A stretch of DNA of 64,000 bases from assembly GCA_016271365.2 (NCBI GenBank), contig CM057451.1, positions 368,053,501 through 368,117,500 of the forward strand. Direction: 5' to 3'. A program made the translations under genes and the position numbers. A model generated the notes under the pieces. That model did not search any database. It saw only the letters and a program-made list of their open reading frames with translations, and was not told the DNA's origin. Positions 34,340 through 44,299 of this stretch are shown here, piece after piece (the stretch's first letter is position 1; the number at the start of each line of letters is the position of its first letter). Origin of the DNA: Neoceratodus forsteri (taxonomy: Eukaryota > Chordata > Ceratodontiformes > Ceratodontidae).

Positions 34340-35326
34340 ATGGGGGGGGGGAGGAGGAGTAGCAATAATAGTCAAAAACTGCATTGCCATAGGGGGAGTA
34401 GAGGAGGTGGAGGGAACCATGGAGGCGATTTGGGTCACCTTGATAACAAGGGGGGGCCGGGGGCAAAGACAGTAAAAATAGGAGTGGTATACAGACCCCC
34501 TGCGCTGGTGGAGGAGCTGGAGGAGAGTCTGGTGGCAGATGTTGGGAGACCCTGCAGATTGGGCAGGGTAAGGGTGGCGGTGTTGGGGGACTTAAACATG
34601 CCAGGAACAGAGTGGGAGACTATGACATCCTCGGTGGCCAGGGAACAGAGGTTGTTGGAGGTCTTTCAAGACGCATTCCTAACTCAGCAGGTGGGGGAAC
34701 CGACCAGGGAGGTGCGGGTACTGGATGTGGTCCTGGCAGACAGCGACCAGATTGGGGGCCTGGAGGTAAGGGACCCGTTGGCAAGGAGTGACCATGCCAC
34801 GATCTGGTTCTGCCTGGATCTAGGAGGGGTTAAAGGCTGCACAAAGATGGAGGTAACTGACTTCAGGGGGGCGGATTTCAAGGAAATGGGAAGGATCCTT
34901 AAGGAGCATTTGGATGTGATTGGGTCAGACATGGACACTGACATTAGGTGGGAAATAATCAGGAGAGGGGTGCAGGGTGCTACCAGTACCTGTGCCAGAG
35001 TAAGACGAAAATGCGGTAAGGCCCAAAAACCCTGCTGGACGACTAAGGAGGTCCAGGAGGTGATGCAGGGAAAAAAGGCAGCCTATAGGAAATTCAAGTG
35101 CTCAAGGAATGAAAGGGATCGAGGGGAGTACGAACTGATGGCTAGAAGGGCCACTACGCTGGTGAGGGCGGCTAAGGTAAGGAAGGAGCAGAACCTGGCC
35201 AGGGAAATTAGGAGAGGGAACAAGGGGTTCTTTAGATACACTGGGGAAAAACGAAGGGTGAAGGTGCAGATTAGCAGGATTAAAACAGGGGAAGAGATGG
35301 GCACAAGACCCGGGGGAGCAGGCTGA
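34340..35326 (+). pseudogene. CR1-F endonuclease and linker (328-residue open frame)
   Basis: An AP-like endonuclease lacking its N-terminal part. Motifs: KIGVVYRPPALVEELEESL, RVAVLGDLNMPGTEWETM (catalytic D/N block, about residue 80), VLDVVLADSDQIGGLEVRDP, and SDHATIWFCLDLGG (catalytic SDH, about residue 150). Then the basic linker with CARVRRKCGKAQKPCWTTKE and KKAAYRKFKCSRNERDRGEY. The frame is lost at about 35326 just before the RT, probably by a one-base change. All endonuclease active-site motifs in the retained part are intact. The start ATG at 34340 is not the real start; the copy is 5' truncated. Confidence 0.85.
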
Positions 35327-35475
35327 GATACTAAATGAGTACTTCACCTCAGTTTTCACCAAGGAAAATGGGGTGCTGCATCATACATGGGTTGAGACAG
35401 TGATACTGGAGGAGGTGGGACCCTTACCAATCAGTGGGTTTGGGGGAGAGCTAAGAGGGAGAAGAGGTAGCGGAG

Positions 35476-37054
35476 GTGGAAATCACAGCAGAGAGAGTGA
35501 GGGAAGCCCTCAGGTCCCTTAAGACCGAGAAAGCACCGGGACCAGATAAATTACATCCCAGAGTGCTGAAGAAACTTGCGGATGTCCTGGCGAAACCCCT
35601 GGCGGAGCTTTTCACCATCTGGGTGCCCCAGGACTGGAAGGTGGCGCATATAGTGCCTATCCACAAGGGGGATCAAGGGAGGTGGCAGGGAACTACAGGT
35701 CTGTCAGCCTGACATCGGTGGTGGGCAAGGTGATGGAGGGCATTGTCAAGGAGAGGCGGGGGGATCTGGAAAAGTCAGGGTGCCTGGACGATAGACAGCA
35801 TGGATTCGTCCCAGGGAAATCGTGTCAGACAAACCTTGTGGAGTTCTATGACTGGGTGACGAGTGCCTTGGACCTGGGTAGACCAGTGGATGTCCTCTTT
35901 CTAGACTTCAGCAAGGCATTTGACTCTGTTCCTCACGAGGGCCTGTTGGATAAGCTGGGAGAAATGGGGGTGGGGAACCAGATGATCAGATGGATAGACA
36001 ATTGGCTCCAGAACTGGAACCAGAGAGACGTAGTTGGCGGGATAGTCTCATCCCCAAGGAGGCTCATTAGTGGGGTCCCACAGGGATCAGTCATTGGGCC
36101 CCTCCTGTTCAACGCCTACGTCTCTGACATAAGGACAGGTATCAGGAGTGAGATGAGTCTCTTTGCAGATGACTCAAAACTGGAGGCGGTTGTGGATGGG
36201 GAGCAGGGAAGGGTGGCCCTACAGGGGGACCTAGAGGCTCTGGAAAGCTGGTCTAGAAAGTGGAAGCTGAGGTTCAATGCAGGAAAAGGCAAGGTACTGC
36301 ACCTGGGGGCCAGAAACCCAGGCCAAGTGTACACCCTGGGGGGGGGGGATGCTACAAGTCTCAATGGCTGAGAGGGACCTAGAGGTGGTGGTGGATGTCA
36401 AGATGAACAACTCTGAGACTTGTAGGAGGGCAGCAGCCAAGGCCAACAGGATGCTGGGATGCATCGCTAGGGGATCCCTCCAGAAGAGAGAAGTGATACT
36501 CCTTCTGTATAACTTGCTTGAGTGAGGCCACACCTCGAGTACTGCATCAGCTTGAGGCCACACTTAAAGAGGGACATTAAACTCCTGGAGAGGGTCCAAG
36601 GAGGCAACCAAAATGATTTGGGGCTTGGGGGACAGGACCTATGGGGAGGCTTGAAGAGCTAAATATGTACACATTGGAAGAGAGAAGGGACTAGGGGGAC
36701 ATGATAGAGGTCTTCAGGTACAGGAAGGGGGCAAATAGGGGAGGAGCAGTCAGGGTGCTTCGAAGGAAGGAGAAGGGGGCAACTAGAGGGCATGGGTGGA
36801 AGCTGGAGGGGGGAAGATTCAGGGGAGAAAGGAGGAGGTGCTACTTCACTGAGAGGGTGGTGGAGCCATGGAATGCACTGCCCAGCGAGCTGGTGGAGGC
36901 AGAGATGGTGGAGGGGTTCAAGAGGGGGTGGGACAGGTACAGGGGAAGGGTTCTGGAAGCAAAATCCAGTACAGAGAGAATATCCGGAACTGGGAAGGGA
37001 GAAGTCAGAGAAGGCGAGGGGGGCAGCAAGGTCAGCTCCCAGGGTGGGGGCTGA
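35476..37054 (+). pseudogene. CR1-F reverse transcriptase and C-terminal domain
   Basis: The RT runs over 35476-35712 (KAPGPDKLHPRVLKKLADVL, WKVAHIVPIHKGD) and 35682-36371. The latter has [60 protein letters not shown] and MSLFADDSKLEAVVDGEQGR, so both catalytic aspartate blocks are intact. The frame shifts at a G-run at 36345. The C-terminal domain at 36701-37054 has MIEVFRYRKGANRGGAVRVL and ERVVEPWNALPSELVEAEMV. Minor indels only, so this is the best-preserved RT of the window. Its role was target-primed reverse transcription of CR1 RNA. Confidence 0.87.
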
Positions 37055-37114
37055 CCAAACGAGCAGCCAAGAAAGACCATTAGGCCTATTCTGCTGCCAT
37101 TTTAGTATGTTAGT

Positions 37115-37636
37115 AAGACCAGCTACAAGAGAGGGAACTTCGGATTGTGCAGGGAGAGGGAAAGCAGAGAGGAAACTGGAAAAGAGGGAAAAGTGGAAAA
37201 GTAATAGGGAATCTAATGATGATAAATTAATTAAATACTGTTAATGATGATTATACCAGTCGGGTGGGGGGGGGACTTGTTCACACAGCCTATCTGGGGC
37301 CATGTTGGAGAGGCCCAAATTTGGGGGCCTATGGTTAAGTGCTCCAACACCTTCACAATTTGTGGTTTTAGGTAGCTCAGCCAATATTAATGCGAATATA
37401 AGGAGAAATATCAGGGACATTTAGAGCAAATTAGTTATGTCTGATTATGGCTTAGGAAGTAGCCTTAAAGCATCAATATGAATAGTCTTTTCATGAATGA
37501 ATATTCGGATAATAGAGCTCACACTTATAGGAGGCCGCTCTGATATCAAATCTTGTTAAAGACTTGTTAAGTACATCCTGTATTGCGTTTGGCTTTGTAT
37601 ATCATACTGTATCAGAATGAAATAAAAAAAAAAAAA
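37115..37636 (+). other. L1-A 3' untranslated region and poly-A
   Basis: Non-coding 3' part of L1-A resuming after CR1-F. It contains a poly-G run (about 37266-37274), then ends TATCATACTGTATCAGAATG, AAATAAA and an A-run to 37636, just before the right target-site copy. Confidence 0.65.
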
Positions 37637-37648
37637 AGAAGCACCAGG
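37637..37648 (+). repeat. Target-site duplication, right copy (L1-A)
   Basis: AGAAGCACCAGG, identical to 28522-28533. Confidence 0.85.
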
Positions 37649-38670
37649 TCCAGCACTACCTGCCCTTAGTGGGTTCACTGACTAGATGTCTGACAAAAGC
37701 CCCATGTAGGCGGTCAAAGATGGCTCTCCTCCTTGCCATGAATGCCATCAGAAAAAAGATGCACGGGCCACTGCTTCTGAAACTGCAAAGTTGATTTTGA
37801 TTAAAGTAGTGTAAAATATACACATAGAAGCAGCACATATTTTATCTAATTAAAATGACATATTGCTGCACCTACACACAGCATATATTAGTAGCACTGA
37901 GGCAGTAGGCTCTTTGTTGAAGCTGCAGCTGGAAGGCTCCAATCCACATCTGGTAGACTAAAGTCACCCACTAGCAGCACCTAGCCCTTACCTGCCATCC
38001 TGATGATAGCTTCCCCAAGTGCTAGAGGTCTGTTCCACCCTGTACAGATAGCAGTCCCAGCGCCTCTCTCCAGGATGAGCCGCGGCACCTACAGCCTTTT
38101 CTTTTCCTCCAGGTGCCCCTGCACTTCAGTGGCCTTGATTCCATCCTTTACATATATAGTACAACCTCACCTCCCCGCCTTCCTTCCTCTTTCCTCCTGA
38201 ACAGAGAGTAGCCCAGTATGGCCAAGTACTGAAGCACCACGACTTCATTATGGCCTCCAAATTCAGGCAAGCCTCCCCGATGATGGCCTTAGGATCTGGA
38301 ATTTTACTTCCCAGATTCCCTGAGTTGGCAGATAGGATTCTCCATAACTTACTTCCTCCCCGCCTGCTTTCCCATCTCCTGCGTGAGCTGTTCCATTGCG
38401 CTCTCTGAACACCTCCTCCCTTGTTACCTTCTCTGTTACCTGTCTCCTTTACTCTTTCCTTCTTGCTACCCTGATTTATACCCTCCATCCTCTGCCTTGT
38501 CTGCACTCCTGTCTTCTTGCAACCATGCTCCATGGGAGTTCACTCCCCTTGGGCCCTTCCCCCCAGCTGTTTCATCATTGTGAGAGCAATTTTTTTACCT
38601 CCCTTAGTTCTATAGCCTCCCTCCACCCCAGCTACTTTAAATGCTCGTCCAAGTAGCATTTAAAACCCTG
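37649..38670 (-). mobile_element. CR1-E, proximal part (endonuclease), displaced by L1-A
   Basis: Minus strand, continuing the CR1 that stops at 28521. The endonuclease begins LRILSANSGNLGSKIPDPKA at about 38350-38290, then EACLNLEAIMKS and a GGEV-LYI-KGWNQGH-like stretch at about 38180-38130. The catalytic block LLVGDFSLPDVDWSLPAAAS lies at about 37970-37910. This is the expected N-terminal neighbour of the linker and RT found left of L1-A. Joining 28521 to 37649 after removing L1-A and one target copy restores the order endonuclease, linker, RT. The 5' boundary near 38670 is uncertain. Confidence 0.7.
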
Positions 38671-40009
38671 GGATGGTTTAAATAATTGATTAGCAGTTTT
38701 TTTTCTTGGGACAATACTAACTGTACAGAAAGCATTCATATAGGTTTTCTAGAAGTGCTATGTTTGTTAAACACAGTGAGGCAAGTGCTATGCATGTTCA
38801 CAATGTTCTAGAACATTTGTGAGCAAAACGCTAACCAATTTTTAGAGTTAAATAAAACCCTGCACCCACTAAGGACTGTGACCCCCCCTTCTTGGAAGGG
38901 TGCAGGCTATCTTCCCCTATAGAGGGCCATATCTTCCCAGGTTGGTCCACAGTCCCCAGTGTAGATGAAGCCTTAATTCATGCACAATGCCTTCAACCGT
39001 TAAAAGCCCAGACGCAAAGTGTCCTTTTCCTGTATACAGGTAACACCTTGGCAAAAGCCACCATTCATGCCACCTGTTTGAGGCCCCTTCCCAGCTCCCT
39101 GAATGTCCCTACACTACCTCTACCATGTCTCTTGCCAGGTCATTTTTCCTAAAGTGGACAATGACATTTAGCTTCCTCCCATCTCCTGCTGCCATAGCAA
39201 ATCCTCTGGATCCACTCTTCATCCCTCCAAGTTGAAGCACCTGTCAAACATGTCACCTCTCTCTCCCTTGCTCCCCCAACTCCCAAGTCTGTTCCCCTAA
39301 CAAAAGAGTTCCGCACTAGCAGCTGCTTTGTTCTGCAACAGCAGCTGCTTTCTCTTTCCATGGAGCCTCCCCTTCTCAGTAACCCCACTGCCTCCCTTCC
39401 CACTGCTACGGGTGCCTCTTCCAAACTGCCCTATCCCACAAGCATGGAGAAGGAATTCTGCAGTAGTGCAGGCTGAGGAGTATATACCCTTCCCACCACC
39501 CTCACCCATCCAGAGCCCGTAAAATATCAAACCACTCTGCCTCATCCTAGGCACCTTCTCGGGAAGCAGCATTACAGACTTGGTGGCACCTTGGTGGGGC
39601 AAGAAGGTTCTCCGCACCATTACATTCCACCCAAAGTCCAGCAACCTCTGCCCTCAGCCCAGAGAGGTGAGTGCAAATGGGGCAGCACCTTAGTCTCCAG
39701 AAAGTGTCCCAAAAGACTGCAGCTCCACATCCATTGTACTACACCACTTCCATGCTCTTTCCTTACTTTACCTTAGTGCCTGCTGAAACCTACTTGTACT
39801 TAACTGCCTCCTTTCTACGCTCATTGAACTCCTACTTCTTCCTTTGCTTGTTAGAAATGTATTTGGTACCCTATTTAGAGTGTCCCTTGTTTTCCCTTTT
39901 TAAACTCACCTACCTGTGCCTAACTTGGTCTGGGTATCTACTACATCTTACTCCTTTGCCGAAACCTTATTCGTTACCCTAGCCTAGATAGAGTGTCTCC
40001 TAGAGTTTT
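38671..40009. other. Non-coding stretch
   Basis: Pyrimidine-rich with many short CCTC/CTCC words at 39100-39950. ORFs here are low-complexity shadows on both strands. I see no coding motif, RNA gene or known repeat head. Confidence 0.4.
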
Positions 40010-40012
40010 CTC

Positions 40013-40054
40013 CAGTTATCACACTGTGATGATATCATCACAGTGTGATAACTG
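40013..40054. repeat. Perfect 42-bp palindrome
   Basis: CAGTTATCACACTGTGATGA plus T, followed immediately by its exact reverse complement, with no spacer (centre between 40033 and 40034). One mismatch further out it extends to 40010-40057. Confidence 0.9.
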
Positions 40055-40096
40055 AAGTTCTCTCCAGTTATCATGCCCCTATTGTATAAAACAGAC

Positions 40097-40247
40097 ACAT
40101 GATGTGCACTTGTGTAATATGGAAAATATTTTCACTCTTTCAGAGTGACCTCTGGATACTCATTCATGGCTTCGCCACCTGTGAATATCCAGAAGTCACT
40201 CTAAAGGAGTGAAAATATTTTCCATATCACACTCATGCCCATCATGT
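40097..40247. repeat. Long hairpin (inverted repeat, arms ~62 bp), MITE-like
   Basis: Left arm 40097-40158 (with ATATGGAAAATATTTTCACT) and right arm 40186-40247 (with AGTGAAAATATTTTCCATAT) are near-perfect reverse complements. The loop is about 27 bp. The word CTCCAGTTATCA occurs in front of this hairpin and again at the palindrome 50 bp away, so both may belong to one foldback DNA element. No transposase. Confidence 0.75.
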
Positions 40248-41411
40248 ATCCCCTTAGTCTCTTTTCAACCCTCCTACCCATAACCTACCTAATCCCAGTG
40301 CCTACTACTCCTTAACTACTAGATGGTAACGCACCACCTGTATCTACCTATCCTGAAGATGACTATTTCAGTACACCAAAACACAGTAGTGTGCTATCTC
40401 CTACCTTGGCCTGGTGTTTCTCCTGCTGAATCAACTGAAGCTACTATCTGCCGACGTCTGCAGACACCTAAGGCAGATATATCCCCAATGCCCTAGACCA
40501 CAGCCAGCACTGTCTAGCCGTCCTTTCCTGGTCAACAAAAACAAAACAAAATAAGAAATCTTGATAACTTTGCTTTATTTATTTTTTTATAGATGACTGC
40601 TAAAAAAGATACACGGTTGAATCGATTCTAACAATTTTTTTATTTTCAGCTTGATTTTATTCAGTTTTGTTTTATTGGAAGCTCCACAAGGCTGACTTCC
40701 CATAAAAAAAAAACAAAAAAAACTTGTGACATCACAGATCACTTGAGCTGTGCTCCCATGGTTTATAAAGTCACAAGGTTCCCCTAAACGGTTGGGTAGA
40801 CTGCAGGAACTGAAACGTCACTTAGTCCCAAGTCCGGGACATAAACACTGATTGCTTTCTGCTTTTCAAGGACCTAATTGCCCTGCCCATAAAAGCAGCA
40901 CAGCACTGTTTTTGACCATGCTGAACAATAACATGAAACTCTACCCTTTATTTACTTAGAGGTTTTGGCCAGAAAGGCACGAGGAGCAAAGGCTCATTTC
41001 CCAGAGTGATCAGGGAAGGGGGTTACAGAGGAGCAAGCAAGGCAAAGTACAGTTAAATATTATACAGTATTTGCAATGTACATTGAAGCACTGAAGTCAT
41101 CGGCAGCATGATTACAAATATGTTTGAATGTGAGACAGAGTGTGTGTGTGTGTGTGTGTGTGTGAGTGCACACGCACTAGAATCCATAACTGTGACTATT
41201 ACGCACAATTTGTGACAACTGGCATACAAACTTCTTCAAGCTTAAATTTCACTCTATACAATAGATGAGCATAACTGCCATGAGCTCTTGGGTATCAAAA
41301 CTATGCAGGAAAAAATACAGTATCAGATTAATAAGAATCTGTATAGCCTGGAGCAGGATTATGATTGTTACCTCCGTTCTTGTATTAACCATTTTTGCTA
41401 CCATCAAAAGT
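40248..41411. other. Non-coding stretch with a TG microsatellite
   Basis: A/T-rich, with A-runs at about 40704-40720 and a TG dinucleotide run at 41141-41164. No coding motif recognised. Confidence 0.45.
41141..41164. repeat. (TG)n microsatellite
   Basis: Twelve TG units in a row, then GAGTGCACACG. Confidence 0.9.
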
Positions 41412-42440
41412 TTAACTTTTAACATACTAAAATACCAGCAGAATAGGCCTAACGGTCTTTCGTGTCTGCTCGTTTGGTCAGTCCCCACCCTGGGAGCTGA
41501 CCTTACTGGCCCTCTCGCCCTTTCTGGTTTCTCCCTTCCCAGTCCCGGATATTCCTGCGTCACAGGACTTTGCTTCCAGAACCCTTCCCCCGTACCTGTC
41601 CCACCATCTCTTGAACCACTCCACCAGCCCCCTAGGCAGCGCATTCCATGGCTCCACCACCCTCTCAGTGAAGCAGCATCTCCTCCTTTCTCCCCTGAAT
41701 CTCCCCCCACCAGCTTCCACCCATGCCCTCTAGTTGCCCCCCTCCTTCCTTCAGAGCACCCTGACTGCTCCTCCCCTATTTAATCCCTTCATGTACCTGA
41801 AGACCTCTATCATGTCCCCCTGGACCCTTCTCTCTTCCAACGTGTACATCTTTAGCTCTTCGAGCCTCTCCCCATAGGGCCTGTCCTCCAGGCCCCAGAT
41901 CATTTTGGTTGCCCTCCTCTGGACCCTCTCCAGGAGTTCAATGTCCCTCTTTAAGTGTGGCCTCCAAAACTGCACGCAGTACTCGAGGTGCGGCCTCGCC
42001 AAGCAGTTATACAGAGGGAGTATCACTTCCCTCCTTCTGGACGTGATCCCCCTAGCGATGCATCCCAGCATCCTGTTGGCTTTGGCCGATGCCCTCCTAC
42101 AAGTTTCAGAGTTGTTCATCTTGACATCCACCACCACTCCCAGGTCCCTCTCAGCCACTGAGGCTTGTAGCGTTCTCCCCCCCCCCCCCCGGGTGTACAC
42201 TTGGCCCGGGTTTCTGGCTCCAGATGCAGCACCTTGCATTTCCCTGCATTGAACCTCAGCTTCCACTTTCTAGACCACCTTTCCAGAGCCTCCAGGTCCC
42301 CCTGTAGGGCCACCCTCCCCTCCTCCCCATCCACTACTGCCCCCCGTTTTGAGTCATCCACAAAGAGACTCCTTTCACTCCTGATACCCTTCCTTATGTC
42401 AGAGACATAGGCGTTGAACAGCAGGGGCCCAAGGACAACC
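41412..42440 (-). mobile_element. CR1-G: 5'-truncated CR1 LINE (C-terminal third)
   Basis: A minus-strand CR1 of the CR1-A/F subfamily. Its 3' tail lies at 41412-41450 (plus reads TACTAAAATACCAGCAGAAT then AGGCCTA). Reading left from 42440: GPLLFNAYVSDIRKGIRSER, then FVDDSKRGAVVDGEEGR, where the catalytic FADD has become FVDD. Next come KWKLRFNAGKCKVLHL and the 172-residue stretch 42266-41751 with [40 protein letters not shown] and ERVQRRATKMIWGLEDRPYG. Then ERVVEPWNALPRGLVEWF. Truncated inside the RT at about 42440. A C-run at 42179-42190 makes a frameshift. Confidence 0.85.
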
Positions 42441-42483
42441 TAAGAATTCAAAGGGCCCTCCAAAACATGATATATAACCTAGA

Positions 42484-42665
42484 GGAGGCAATATAGCCTA
42501 GCAGTTAGAGAACAAACATTGCTGTGAACCTGGAGACTCTGCAGACCCATTTCTAAATTCTACAATAACTACGTTCATACTGTGTCACCCTAACCAAGTC
42601 ACTTAACCTCCCCTTGCTTAATTCTCTCTCTCAGGTTGAACCTGAAAATGAGCTTTGGCTCAGTG
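42484..42665 (+). repeat. MIR/CORE-SINE-like fragment
   Basis: The head ATATAGCCTAGCAGTTAGAG resembles the A-box end of MIR-type SINEs. The core/tail TGTCACCCTAACCAAGTCAC then TTAACCTCC at 42585-42612 resembles the MIR phrase CTTGGGCAAGTCACTTAACC. The B box is not recognisable. Old and diverged. Confidence 0.5.
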
Positions 42666-42819
42666 GGCCTTTCCCAGACAAAAATCTGAAATTAATAAAA
42701 CTACAGTATACCACAGTGACATAATAGGGTAGTGGGAGAATGGGCTTTAAGATGATCTTAACTATTCCTGCCGCTTGGCGGTGACTGTACCCCAATCCGA
42801 ATTCTGTTTCGCATTCAAC

Positions 42820-43015
42820 ACTCCAGAAATATTACCTTTACTTATGCTGTCTAAAACCCAAGTTGTGCTCCCTCAGAAATCTGTGTAGTCCTGCTTTGAA
42901 AGCTTGAACAGTGCTCGCTTCCATTACTTTGGCAGTAAATTGCACATGCTGATCACTTTCTGCATAAAGTATTGCTTTCTCAGGTTTCCCTTTATTCTGC
43001 ATTTTAGGCATCCTG
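42820..43015 (-). pseudogene. Eroded LINE C-terminal fragment
   Basis: On the minus strand YFMQKVISMCNLLPK, then after a frameshift VMEASTVQAFKAGLHRFLRE. This matches the pattern of CR1-supergroup C-termini (FF..RVV..WNSLP..VVEA..V..FK..LD). Too short and diverged to name the family. Confidence 0.45.
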
Positions 43016-44090
43016 AAGCAAAAAAAAATAAATGCTGCTCTAGCACTGATCCTGTATACTGAAAGGCACAGTTCGACAGTGGCACCAGACCATTAGTCCA
43101 ATACTGGTAGATTTTATACTGGGCTAATCATTTTTTTCCTTTAATTATAGTCCTGCTGGTTTACACTGAAGTAGATATTATTTCAGTAAGTACACCAGAT
43201 GGGCCAGAACTCTTTTGGACCAGAGAAGTTTCCAAAACACTAGCCCCGTCGGCTAGCAGCTACCAAACTTGTGACTCCAGGAAATGTTTGCATTTTTATC
43301 ACAAGGGCAAAGCCATACAGCACACAGACACATCTGATTTCAAACCCCAGTCATTCTGACTTCCCCCTCAACTTTAGAATCACGGGGTCAAACTAACCCT
43401 CCCTTTGCTAGTGATTGTGCAAGATTTTATTCTATTTGCTTTGCAGGTGTTATGGGCTTGACCAGAAAAAAAAAATACTCAAATTCCAGTAGTTCTGTGG
43501 CACTGAACAACTCGTTTCGCCATCTAAAACCCTCCAATTCCATTAATTTCATAATACATCACTAATTACTTCATGGTGTATTTATCTGGACCTTACCTTA
43601 ACCCATACCGTTTTAAGCACACAATGGCAGATAGTTTTCTTGCACAGGCAGCGAAGCCTCGCATGAGAGATCGGAAGTCTAACAACTGGGACTCTCATAG
43701 TTTGTGTCCAAAATAGCTCTAATATTATCAAGAACATCAGAAAACCCAGGCGGAGCAAAGCTAAATTTGAGTGTGAAAATCATAGCGCTATGCAAAATTC
43801 ATAGTAGTTGAAAATGTGACTGTGAGACTGTGTGAATTAAAAAATAAACACGTGTGCTTTTCTAATGACATCTAAAGCTGCCTATATGCTAAAATATAGG
43901 TTGTCGAAATTAAACGACTTACTAAATTATGCCTTAGGGTGATCATTTCAGTTCGTCCCAGACTGGACAGCTGGCTTCTTGCTCTGAACAGCAATCCATT
44001 CTCTTACAAAGTCAGCAACTGGATGTACCTTTCCCTTTCTGTCGTTGCATATTTCAGAGAGAGCACTCCGGCCCTATATCGGCTGTTTTC
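43016..44090. other. Non-coding, apparently unique sequence
   Basis: No TE coding motif on either strand. A/T-rich to about 43950, rising in GC towards the CpG block. Probably host single-copy DNA next to a promoter. Confidence 0.4.
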
Positions 44091-44140
44091 CGGTTAGTGA
44101 ATGAAGGCTCCTAGTCACTACAAACCTTGTCTCGGTCAAG

Positions 44141-44217
44141 ATGACGGACCCTGGATGGCTGGAATCAATACTCCTAGCTACCCAGCAGCAGCTATTTATG
44201 GTGCTCGGCAATGAAAG
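44141..44217 (+). other. Candidate short coding exon
   Basis: ATG in fair context (GGTCAAGATGACGG) opens a 25-codon frame, MTDPGWLESILLATQQQLFM then VLGNE. It runs into AAAG|GTAGTC, a plausible splice donor, at 44218. I do not recognise the peptide. It could be chance; conservation would decide. Confidence 0.2.
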
Positions 44218-44299
44218 GTAGTCTCCCAGGTCACTGGTTCCCAGCTAGTCTCTTATACCCAGGTGACAGCTATGCCTTTAAAAATGAAATATAACGTCC

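Larger units (their letters stand above)
34305..37114 (+). mobile_element. CR1-F: young CR1 LINE nested in the 3' part of L1-A
   Basis: A plus-strand CR1 starting mid-endonuclease (GGGTTACACTATGTTCAGGA) and ending at the tail TTTTAGTATGTTAGTA at 37114, the same tail as CR1-A. It holds the longest open stretches in the window (328, 229 and 117 residues) with only a few frameshifts, often in homopolymer runs. A 6-bp repeat AAGACC flanks it (34301-34306 and 37115-37120); this is short enough to be chance. It lies inside L1-A, so it is the latest insertion of the nest. Confidence 0.85.
28534..37636 (+). mobile_element. L1-A: full-length L1/Tx1-type LINE with a nested CR1
   Basis: Bounded by the 12-bp repeat AGAAGCACCAGG. 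It begins ACTTCCGGTGACGTCACTGA, which carries a CRE-like TGACGTCA that could act in an internal promoter. It has ORF1 (about 28650-29630), a 0.9-kb spacer, ORF2 (30526-34265), a 3' region interrupted by CR1-F (about 34305-37114), and ends AATGAAATAAA plus poly-A. Without the nested CR1 its length is about 6.3 kb, usual for L1. Both ORFs have stops and frameshifts. The two-ORF layout, the C-terminal zinc-knuckle of ORF2, the poly-A and the long target-site duplication are L1-clade traits. Confidence 0.85.

Noticed and set aside
34301..37120. AAGACC on both sides of CR1-F as a target-site duplication
   Set aside because: Six bases is near chance and CR1 usually makes none or very short ones. 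Kept only as a note.
41265..41783. 172-residue plus-strand open frame
   Set aside because: It is antisense to the CR1-G C-terminal domain (ERVVEPWNALP on the other strand).
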